Part shown: positions 43,948 to 51,416 of the stretch, piece after piece
Numbering within the stretch: position 1 is the first letter of the stretch
Layout: each line of letters starts with the position of its first letter
Source: Verrucomicrobiales bacterium
GTDB lineage: Bacteria > Verrucomicrobiota > Verrucomicrobiia > Limisphaerales > J093
DNA: 64,000 bases
Direction of reading: 5' to 3'
Assembly: GCA_024233305.1 (NCBI GenBank)
Contig: JACKPV010000022.1
Location: 1 to 64,000 of the forward strand
Translations under genes and position numbers: made by a program
Notes under the pieces: model-generated
What the model was told of the DNA's origin: nothing
Databases searched by the model: none
Seen by the model: the letters and a program-made list of their open reading frames with translations, nothing else

Positions 43948-45203
43948 TCCTCGCGCAACGACTCGACGGGATCCGCCAGGGCAGCCTGGCGGGCGGGGAA
44001 CCAAGCGGCGAGGACCGCCGCCAGGCACAAGGTCCCGGTCACCGCCAGGGCGATCCCCACGGAAAGAACCGGACTGCCCAGATAGGCCCGGGGTTCGCGC
44101 CCCAACGGCAGGGCATTGAAGGCGCTCAGCACCACCACACTGCCGGCGATCCCGACCGCCCCGCCGCTGAGGGTCAGCAGCGCTCCATCCAGCAAGGGAC
44201 CGGCAAGGACCCGCTTCGAAGTCGCGCCCAGCGCCATCAACAACCCGATCTCGCGCCGCTGTTCCTCGACCATCACGAAGAGCACGTTCGCCACGCCGAC
44301 CAGCGCCACCAGCAACCCCAGGGAACCGACGATTACCAGCAGCACCCGAACCCCGGTCACAATGCCCCGGGTCATGTGATCGGTCGCCACCTGGTTCTGG
44401 AGTCCCACGGCCGGAAGATCGCGGGGATCGAATCCGTGCCGCCGGGCCAGGGCCGTTCGCAGCCGGTCGATGACGGCGACGTCCGCCGCCGGCGACTCGA
44501 GACCGACGATCAGGTAGCTGACGTACCGCCATCCGGTGAGGGCCGCGAACGTGGCCGCCGGAATGAACAGCTTCTGCTCGTCCTTCCACTCGTAATTCGA
44601 CATCGCCACCTTGGGCTGCATGACGCCAACCACCGTGAACGGGCGTCCCCAGATATCGATCGAGGCGCCCACGGCGGGTTGATTCCCGAACAGCCGCCGC
44701 TTGACGGCATCCCCGAGAAAGACCACGCGGCGGCGTTCCGCCTCGTCCCGGGCGTTGAGGAACCGTCCGCCGGACGCGGGCCGGATGGAACGTAGCCCGC
44801 CGTACGCCGGCTCGACTCCGTGGATGGCTCCGTTGAAAGGCTCCCGATTGCCGTTGATGGTCTGGTTCCCGGCGATAAACTCGACACTCACGCCGCGCAC
44901 GCCGGGAATCCCCTTGGCGATCAAGCGCCCGTCCTCCGGCTCCAATCCGATCCAGCGCCCCGGCGGCACGCCTGCATGCGAACGCGTTGTGGCGCCCGAC
45001 CAGACCCGCACGAGATCGGTTCCCGAGGCGCGCAGGGCGGTCTCGATGGCGCGCTGCAAACCGGTCCCAAAGGCAAAGACCACAGCCAGACTCAGCGTGC
45101 CCCAAACCACCCCGAGCACCACGAGCAGGCTGCGGGCACGATCCGCGGCGAGTTCCTGCAGCCGCTGGCCCAACGTCTCCATACTGTCCGTGAGGCTCCG
45201 CAT
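43944..45203 (-). CDS. MacB-like ABC permease 2
   Basis: A 419-residue permease with the MacB topology: a first transmembrane helix near residue 25 (LLVVLGVVWGTLSLAVVFAF), a large periplasmic MacB-PCD domain containing FNGAIHGVEPAYGGLRSIRP and GDAVKRRLFGNQPAVG, then three C-terminal helices. The FtsX-like EIGLLMALGAT motif links it to the ATPase. ATG 45203 follows the permease-1 stop by 4 bases. It is a separate sequence from permease 1, so the pair could form a heterodimer. Confidence 0.9.
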   Translation of the reverse strand: MRSLTDSMETLGQRLQELAADRARSLLVVLGVVWGTLSLAVVFAFGTGLQRAIETALRASGTDLVRVWSGATTRSHAGVPPGRWIGLEPEDGRLIAKGIPGVRGVSVEFIAGNQTINGNREPFNGAIHGVEPAYGGLRSIRPASGGRFLNARDEAERRRVVFLGDAVKRRLFGNQPAVGASIDIWGRPFTVVGVMQPKVAMSNYEWKDEQKLFIPAATFAALTGWRYVSYLIVGLESPAADVAVIDRLRTALARRHGFDPRDLPAVGLQNQVATDHMTRGIVTGVRVLLVIVGSLGLLVALVGVANVLFVMVEEQRREIGLLMALGATSKRVLAGPLLDGALLTLSGGAVGIAGSVVVLSAFNALPLGREPRAYLGSPVLSVGIALAVTGTLCLAAVLAAWFPARQAALADPVESLREE

Positions 45204-45207
45204 GACG

Positions 45208-46437
45208 CTACTCCGTGAGCGCCTGCACCGGGTCAAGCCGTGCCGCCCGCCGCGCCGGGAACCACCCCGCCAACAAGCCCACGCCCCCCAGCAACGCCAC
45301 CGTGATCGCCGCCGCCGGCAACGAAATCCGCGGTACCCCGATGTGCGCGGTCAAGGGGGTCGCCGCCACCACCACGATGACCAGGAAGGCCGCCCCGGCT
45401 CCCGACAGTCCACCCAGGCCGACGAGCATCAGGGTTTCTCCGAGCACCCCCGCAAGGATGGCCCTGGGACGCGCCCCGAGCGCCATGAGGATTCCGATTT
45501 CGCGGGTCCGTTTCCGGACGCGGATGAACATCAGATTCCCCACGCCTACGCCGCCCACCAGCAACGTCAAGGCCGCCGAACCGCCAAGCATGAGGTCGAG
45601 CCCGAGGAACGTATAGGACCGCATGCGGGCTTCCGCCGCCGTGTCCCAAACCTGCAACGCCGCTTCATCCAGCGGGGAAAACCCGCACGCGCGGGCCAGC
45701 GCCCGACGGATTCGAGCGGTCACCTCCGCCTGTTCGGACAGGGAACCGGCGCGATAGACCAGCGCGTCCACGAAGCGATCCCCCATGATTTCCTCAAAGG
45801 TCGTCGCCGGAATGCAGACCCGGTCCTGGTCCTCGCTCGAATAACTGCTGTCCTGCAACTTGGGCGCCAGCACTCCCACGACCCGAAACCGGGCCCCGCG
45901 CAACAGCAACCATTCGCCCACCGCGGGGCGCGTTCCGAAAAGCAAGTCCCGCACGCGGTTGCCCAGCACCGCGACCCGCCGCGCACCCGTCCCGTCCCGG
46001 TCGTTGAGGAACCGTCCGCCGGGTTCGACGCGCCACGAGCGCAAGCCGGCGTAGGCCGGCGCCACCCCGGAGAGGGTCACGCGCAGCACCCGGTCCCCGG
46101 CCGCCAACCGATCCCGCCCGATGAACTCGGGACTGATCGCCGCCAGCCCGCGAACCTCCGTCGGCAGCGCTTCCACCTGCTCCCGCCGGACCAGCACTGG
46201 CCGTCCCGGCGCCCAGCCCTCGTGCGGCAGCACCGTCCGGCGGGGAAACGCAATCGCAATGCCGGGCCCGAGATTGGCCGCCTTGCGTTGCAGCAATTCT
46301 TCGAGCCCGGTCCCGAACGAGAGCATGATCAGGATCGCGAAGATCCCCCACGCCAGCCCCAGCAGCGTGCTGAGCGTCCGCCCCTTTTCTTCGCGCAACG
46401 CGACCACCAGCTCCCGCATGGACGTCAGGGACAACAC
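45208..46437 (-). CDS. MacB-like ABC permease 1
   Basis: A 409-residue permease with the same plan: N-terminal helix (LLGLAWGIFAILIMLSFGTG), a MacB-PCD periplasmic domain (VAPAYAGLRSWRVEPGGRF, then GNRVRDLLFGTRPAVGEW) and three C-terminal helices with EIGILMALGARPRAI. The start is GTG 46437, 7 bases after the fusion-protein stop; ATG 46419 is an alternative. In the best-known MacAB one MacB subunit forms a homodimer, whereas two distinct permeases are encoded here. Confidence 0.9.
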   Translation of the reverse strand: MLSLTSMRELVVALREEKGRTLSTLLGLAWGIFAILIMLSFGTGLEELLQRKAANLGPGIAIAFPRRTVLPHEGWAPGRPVLVRREQVEALPTEVRGLAAISPEFIGRDRLAAGDRVLRVTLSGVAPAYAGLRSWRVEPGGRFLNDRDGTGARRVAVLGNRVRDLLFGTRPAVGEWLLLRGARFRVVGVLAPKLQDSSYSSEDQDRVCIPATTFEEIMGDRFVDALVYRAGSLSEQAEVTARIRRALARACGFSPLDEAALQVWDTAAEARMRSYTFLGLDLMLGGSAALTLLVGGVGVGNLMFIRVRKRTREIGILMALGARPRAILAGVLGETLMLVGLGGLSGAGAAFLVIVVVAATPLTAHIGVPRISLPAAAITVALLGGVGLLAGWFPARRAARLDPVQALTE

Positions 46438-46443
46438 GGCCTG

Positions 46444-47514
46444 TCACTCCGCCACCGGCTCAATCACTTCCTCCCCTTCCACCAAGCCGCCGGTGATCTC
46501 CACGGTGAGGCCGTCGCTGAGTCCCGTTTGCACGGGCTTTTCCAACGTCCGGCCCTCGTCCGCAGCCACCGTCACAAAGGCGCGTCGATCCCGGAAATCA
46601 ACCACCCGCTCCGGCAGCACCAGCACGTCATCGCGCCGGTCCACCTCGATTTCGGCCACCGCGGAGTAGCCCGAACGCAGCGTCACGCCCGGCGGGGTCT
46701 CGACCTCCATCAACACGCGGAAGACGGTCGCGTTGTCGCGCAACGAGGATTTCAAGGCGATCTCGACCAGTTCCCCGGTCACCTCGGCGTCGCGGAGGGA
46801 GCCGACCGTGAGGCGGCCGCGCTTGCCGGTTTGCAGGCGGCCCGCATCGATCTCGTCCACCGTGCCGCGAAACACCAGATGATCGAGGTCCGCCAGGACC
46901 AGGAATTCGCTGCCCGAGCCGTAGAGGCTCGAAGGAACGATGGGCGAACCCTCCCGAAACCGGATGTCGAGCACGTGGCCGCTCACCGGCGCGCGGACGA
47001 CGTAATCGAGCTGCCGGTCGCCGGCACTCGCTTCACCGCGTTGGAGGAGGTTCAGCCGTTCCTCGGCCTGCTCGCGGGCCAGTTCGGCGTTTTGATACAT
47101 CCGGTCCAGACTGTTTCGACCCAGGAAAAACCGCGTGAGATAGGCCGCCGGATGGTCGCGCTCGACGTATTCACGCGCCGCCTGTTCGCCGATCCGGGCC
47201 TGTTCCAAATCGCGTTCCGCCTGCAGCAGGGTCTGCTGGGTGAGCACCGGACGCACCTCCGCCAGCGGCTGCCCGACGGTCACCGGCTCGCCCAAGTCGA
47301 CGTACAGCTTGGTGAGAATCCCCCCGGTCAGGGAATTCACAGGCACTTCGTAAGGCACTTCGATGCGCCCGACGGCCGTGGCGTTCCGCACAATGGTACC
47401 GCGCTCGACGCGCACGGTGGCCGGACCGGCCCGCGCGCCTTTCCGGGACCACGACAGAAGCAAACCGGCCACGATCACCAGCATCAGAGCGGCCAGCCAG
47501 GTACGATGTTTCAT
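46444..47514 (-). CDS. MacA/HlyD-type membrane fusion protein
   Basis: This 356-residue periplasmic adaptor has an N-terminal anchor helix (WLAALMLVIVAGLLLSW), a lipoyl half-motif (GTIVRNATAVGRIEVPYEVP), a helical hairpin region (AERDLEQARIGEQAAREYVE, then AELAREQAEERLNLL), a second lipoyl half (VVRAPVSGHVLDIRF) and a beta-barrel segment. It connects the permeases to an outer-membrane TolC-like channel, for which no gene is seen here. It is the first gene of the four-gene operon. The cargo could be a lipid, peptide or antibiotic. Confidence 0.9.
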   Translation of the reverse strand: MKHRTWLAALMLVIVAGLLLSWSRKGARAGPATVRVERGTIVRNATAVGRIEVPYEVPVNSLTGGILTKLYVDLGEPVTVGQPLAEVRPVLTQQTLLQAERDLEQARIGEQAAREYVERDHPAAYLTRFFLGRNSLDRMYQNAELAREQAEERLNLLQRGEASAGDRQLDYVVRAPVSGHVLDIRFREGSPIVPSSLYGSGSEFLVLADLDHLVFRGTVDEIDAGRLQTGKRGRLTVGSLRDAEVTGELVEIALKSSLRDNATVFRVLMEVETPPGVTLRSGYSAVAEIEVDRRDDVLVLPERVVDFRDRRAFVTVAADEGRTLEKPVQTGLSDGLTVEITGGLVEGEEVIEPVAE

Positions 47515-47558
47515 AGGCAGCGAATCTCCGGCGAACCGGGCTGACGAACCCCGTTCAT

Positions 47559-48488
47559 TCAGTCTCCCTTGCCCGCCCGGGGAACGAGGTGCTCGTCAAA
47601 CCAGTCGGCGAACCTGTACACGTCGAAAATCATGCTCAACCAGCCGTGCTCGCCGCCGGGATGAACCCGGACCTCCACCGTTTGTCCCGCCGCCTGCGCG
47701 GCATCGCGGAAACGCTCCGATTGGTCGAGCGGCACGAGCGTGTCCGCGTCGCCATGGTAAATCAGCACCGGAGGCAGGTTCGTCGGGAAGTGGAAGATGG
47801 GCGAGCATTCGCGCCCGACGACCTTCCAAAGCGCCAGATTGGTCATGCCCGGGCCGAACGAGTCCCGGAAGCTCTTGGGCGGACCGCCGTCGCCCAGGTT
47901 CTCGGTCGAGGCCCCCAGGTTCAACAGATCGGTCACCGGATAGAAGACCGCCACCGCCTGCACGGCGCTGCTGGCCCGGTCCACTGAATCGGGGGCCTCC
48001 GCCGGCCCCGCGCCGCCGCGGGTGGCCAGCATCAGGCTCAAGTGGCCCCCGGCACTCCCACCGGTGACTCCCAGACGGTCCGGGTCCACTCCGTATTCCT
48101 TGGCGTGACTCCGCACAAACCGCACCGCCCGGTGCATGTCCGTGACGATTTCCGGCACGCTGGCTTCCGGTTGCGACACGTGATAGATCGCAAAGAGCGT
48201 GTAACCGCGACGGAGCAAGGCCGCGGTGATCCACTCCCCAAAGCTCCCCGGTTCACCCGACTTCCAGCGACCGCTCACGAGCACCAGCACCCCGAGGCCG
48301 TTCGGTCGGGCGGGACGGATGACATCCATTTGGAGCGGACGGGCGCCGCGCGTGCCGTATCGGACAGCGTTGGTGCGCTGGACTGATGGGTGGAAATACC
48401 ACCAACCGGCGCCGACCACGGCTCCGAACGCCACCACCAGAACCAGAAACCCCAGCAGCAACCCCCGGATGAATCGTCGCAGTGTCAC
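47559..48488 (-). CDS. Membrane-anchored alpha/beta hydrolase (esterase)
   Basis: A 309-residue protein begins with a membrane anchor (LLLGFLVLVVAFGAVVGAGW), followed by an alpha/beta hydrolase domain of the esterase/lipase class. S145 lies in TGGSAGGHLSL, the acid is in YHGDADTLVPL and the His in GGEHGW. The GGSAGGH nucleophile motif is typical of BD-FAE-like carbohydrate esterases and hormone-sensitive-lipase relatives. The start used is GTG 48488; the frame extends to 48590 with no family support. It lies 45 bases upstream of the exporter operon on the same strand, but the coupling is weak. Confidence 0.75.
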   Translation of the reverse strand: MTLRRFIRGLLLGFLVLVVAFGAVVGAGWWYFHPSVQRTNAVRYGTRGARPLQMDVIRPARPNGLGVLVLVSGRWKSGEPGSFGEWITAALLRRGYTLFAIYHVSQPEASVPEIVTDMHRAVRFVRSHAKEYGVDPDRLGVTGGSAGGHLSLMLATRGGAGPAEAPDSVDRASSAVQAVAVFYPVTDLLNLGASTENLGDGGPPKSFRDSFGPGMTNLALWKVVGRECSPIFHFPTNLPPVLIYHGDADTLVPLDQSERFRDAAQAAGQTVEVRVHPGGEHGWLSMIFDVYRFADWFDEHLVPRAGKGD

Positions 48489-48669
48489 GCTCGGGAGGCT
48501 ACCAGCCGCCGGTCCGCTTGGCGAGCCCCGGGCGGGCGTCCGGGAGGCCGCACGCGAGAGCGCTCGGAACACCCCGCATGACCGCAGCAATCCCCTGCTT
48601 CCCGGCCCTTGACCCCGCGCCCAACACGGGCATCATAGCGCCGCCGATGCGACAACCAGTGAGGTCAGC

Positions 48670-49188
48670 ATGCCGATCTACGAATTTGCCTGTCCGAAGT
48701 GCCGCGTGATCTTCAGCTTCCTCTCGAAGCGGGTGAATCCGGAACGTCAACCGACCTGCCCCCGATGCGGCAACCGCAAGCTCGTGAAGGAGGTCAGCCG
48801 CTTCGCCATGCTCAAAGGAGTCACGGAGCCCAAGGACCCGGGCGCAGAAGGCGAGGAGCCCGAGATCTCCCCCGCCGACGAGGCGCGCATGATGCGGGCG
48901 ATGTCCGAACTCGAGCAAGACATGGATCATCTCGATGAGAACAACCCGAGGCACATGGCCCACATGATGAAGAAGATGAAGGAGGCCATGCCCGCCGGGA
49001 TGATGCCCAAGGAGCTGGACGTGGCCATCAAACGGCTGGAAAAGGGGGAGGATCCCGACAAGATCGAGGAGGACATGGGGGATGTTCTGGGGGACCTGTT
49101 TGGCGGCGGGGAGGACGAGGAAGGAGGCGCCGGCGGGTTCGGCGGCGGAGGCAGCTACACGCGGGACAGCGGACTCTATGATTACTGA
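48670..49188 (+). CDS. FmdB-type zinc ribbon protein
   Basis: This 172-residue protein starts MPIYEFACPKCRVIFSFL, with CPKC and CPRCG forming a zinc ribbon in the first 45 residues (FmdB/RRP family). The rest is an acidic, methionine-rich helical region (RHMAHMMKKMKEAMPAGMMP), ending in a Gly-rich tail. FmdB-type proteins are often regulators or putative nucleic-acid-binding factors, but the function of this long version is not known. ATG 48670 is the only consistent start. Confidence 0.75.
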   Translation: MPIYEFACPKCRVIFSFLSKRVNPERQPTCPRCGNRKLVKEVSRFAMLKGVTEPKDPGAEGEEPEISPADEARMMRAMSELEQDMDHLDENNPRHMAHMMKKMKEAMPAGMMPKELDVAIKRLEKGEDPDKIEEDMGDVLGDLFGGGEDEEGGAGGFGGGGSYTRDSGLYDY

Positions 49189-49298
49189 AGCCACCAACCG
49201 CCCCGGCGACGACCCCGCGGACTGAACGCCTCCCGAGGCGCTGCCCCGGGCCCTTTTCGCCCCACGCCGGACGGCCGCTGCCGGTCGTTCTTCAGCTG

Positions 49299-51065
49299 AT
49301 GCTCGATATCGCCCTGGTCCTGACGATCCTCGTTCTGGCGATGATCTGCTTCGTCACCGAGAAGTTGCCGGCGGACTTCGTGGCGGTGATGATCATCGGG
49401 GCTTTGCTGGTGCTCGGTCTGGCACCGCCCGATGTGGCTGTTTCCGGCTTCAGCAACCCCGCTACCGTCACGGTCGCCTGCATGTTCGTGCTGAGTGCAG
49501 GACTCGATCGCACCGGAGCGATCCGAGTCCTCGGACAGCGGCTCATCAGCCTGGGCCGGAACCGCTCAATCCTGCTGGTCCTGATCATGGTGACCGTGGG
49601 AACGGTTTCCGCGTTTATTAACAACACCGCCGCCGTGGCCGTGTTCCTGCCGGTAGTGCTCGGCGTGGCGCGAGCCCGGCGGGTGGCCGTTTCCCGCCTG
49701 CTCATCCCGCTCTCCTATGCCTCTCAATTCGGCGGCATTTGCACCCTCATCGGCACCTCCACCAACATCCTGGTCAGCGGGATCGCCGAACGCGAGGGGG
49801 TGGGCGCCTTTCGCATGTTCGAGATGGCTCCCGTGGGCATGTTTCTTTTCGTCGCGGGCGCGGTCTTCCTGGTCACCATCGGCCAGTGGTTCCTGCCGAA
49901 TTACGCCGGCCCCGAACTGCTGGACACGTACCAGCTGCGCGATTACCTGAGCGAACTCGTCGTCAAGGAAGGCTCTCCCTTGGTCGACAAATCCGCCACC
50001 GATTTCAACCTGAGCGACCGTCACGATGTCACGGTCCTGGAGATCCTGCGCGACAACCGCAAGATCTGGTTTCCACTCTACGAACCGTTGAAAGTCGGTG
50101 ACATCCTCCTCGTGCGCGGGAAGATCAACCGGCTCCTCGAACTCCAATCGAAGGCCGGGCTTGAACCCGAGGCCGAATTTCGCCTGAGCCGGGCGGACCT
50201 TCAGGGCTCGAACCGCCGGCTCGTTGAAGCCCTTGTGGCTCCGGGCTCGGAACTCATCGGACACACGCTTACGGACCTTCAGTTTCGCCGACGGTACAAC
50301 ACCGTCGTCCTTGGCGTGCAGCGGCAGGGCCACCTCCTGGGGGACAAGCTCGCAGAGATCCGCTTCGAACTGGGTGACGCCCTGCTGCTGCTGGGCAAGC
50401 CAGAGGACCTCAAGCGCATGCAGGCCAGCGGCGACGTCGTCATGCTCGGCGAGGTCGAGGGTCAACCGGCGCGCGGCCGCCAGGCTTGGGTGGCCCTCTC
50501 CATCGTCGCCGCGGTCGTCGGCTTCGCCGCGAGCGGTTTGTTGCCCATCATGACCAGCGCGATCCTCGGCTGCATCGCGATGATCCTAAGCCGCTGCCTG
50601 GACATGGGCGATGCCTACGAGTCTCTCGACTGGAGGGTGCTCTTCCTGCTCGCCGGTGTCCTGCCCCTCGGCTCGGCGCTGCAAGACACGGGAGCGGCGA
50701 AATACATAGCCGATCTCGGTCTGAAGCTGGTCGGCCCCTTTGGGGCGGTGGGAGTGCTGGCCGGAGTCTATGTCATGACCGCCATGCTCACCGAGTGCAT
50801 GAGCAACAACGCCAGCGCCGCAGTCATGGCGCCCATTGCGATATCGATCGCCGCGGCCCAGGGGATCGACCCCAAACCGCTCCTCATGGCCGTCACCTTC
50901 GCGGCCTCATCCAGCTTCGCCACCCCCGTCGGCTACCAGACCAATCTGATGGTCTATAACGCCGGCGGCTACCGTTTCCGCGACTTCATGCGCGTTGGGA
51001 TCCCGTTGAACATCCTCTTCGCCGCGCTCGCCATCTGGCTCATCCCCCTCTTCTGGCCCCTGTGA
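49299..51065 (+). CDS. SLC13-family permease with TrkA-C domains
   Basis: This 588-residue transporter has an N-terminal set of helices (ILVLAMICFVTEKLPADFVAV), the NNTAAVAVFLPVVLG signature and SNNASAAVMAPIAISI near the end, the two hallmark sodium/anion-motif repeats of the SLC13/DASS family. Two TrkA-C-like regulatory domains are embedded at about 190-380 (LSDRHDVTVLEILRDNRKIW, then TLTDLQFRRRYNTVVLGV). Such proteins carry sulfate, dicarboxylates or other anions; the substrate cannot be told. ATG 49299 is chosen. Confidence 0.85.
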   Translation: MLDIALVLTILVLAMICFVTEKLPADFVAVMIIGALLVLGLAPPDVAVSGFSNPATVTVACMFVLSAGLDRTGAIRVLGQRLISLGRNRSILLVLIMVTVGTVSAFINNTAAVAVFLPVVLGVARARRVAVSRLLIPLSYASQFGGICTLIGTSTNILVSGIAEREGVGAFRMFEMAPVGMFLFVAGAVFLVTIGQWFLPNYAGPELLDTYQLRDYLSELVVKEGSPLVDKSATDFNLSDRHDVTVLEILRDNRKIWFPLYEPLKVGDILLVRGKINRLLELQSKAGLEPEAEFRLSRADLQGSNRRLVEALVAPGSELIGHTLTDLQFRRRYNTVVLGVQRQGHLLGDKLAEIRFELGDALLLLGKPEDLKRMQASGDVVMLGEVEGQPARGRQAWVALSIVAAVVGFAASGLLPIMTSAILGCIAMILSRCLDMGDAYESLDWRVLFLLAGVLPLGSALQDTGAAKYIADLGLKLVGPFGAVGVLAGVYVMTAMLTECMSNNASAAVMAPIAISIAAAQGIDPKPLLMAVTFAASSSFATPVGYQTNLMVYNAGGYRFRDFMRVGIPLNILFAALAIWLIPLFWPL

Positions 51066-51416
51066 AACGCCCCCTCGGGCCGCCCCCGAGCGTGGGTGTC
51101 CGCCACGGGAGACGTGCGCATTCCAAACGCCTCGGCGGTGTCCCGTTGTGACGGTCGGCGCGGGTTGTGGCTCGCCTTCGTCCCGGCCACCCCCGCCACC
51201 GCAGTTTGTTTCCCCGATACGCAATCGGCGGCCGCCCGCCCCGCGACCGCCGACAATCACCCTCCGCCCCACCGGGCTCCGCTTCTCGGGAAGCCCGCCC
51301 GACGCAGCCCGGCCGCGCCCGGTTCGCAAGTTCGTGATTTTGACTTGCCGGACGCTGTCCGGATGGAAAGAGTCCGCCAGTTCGCAGACAACCATGAACA
51401 CTCCGTTGGCCCCCCA

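Noticed and set aside
43273..45105. 610-codon minus frame joining the ABC ATPase to upstream sequence
   Set aside because: The part above 43947 is the wrong frame of the permease. The ATPase begins at 43947.
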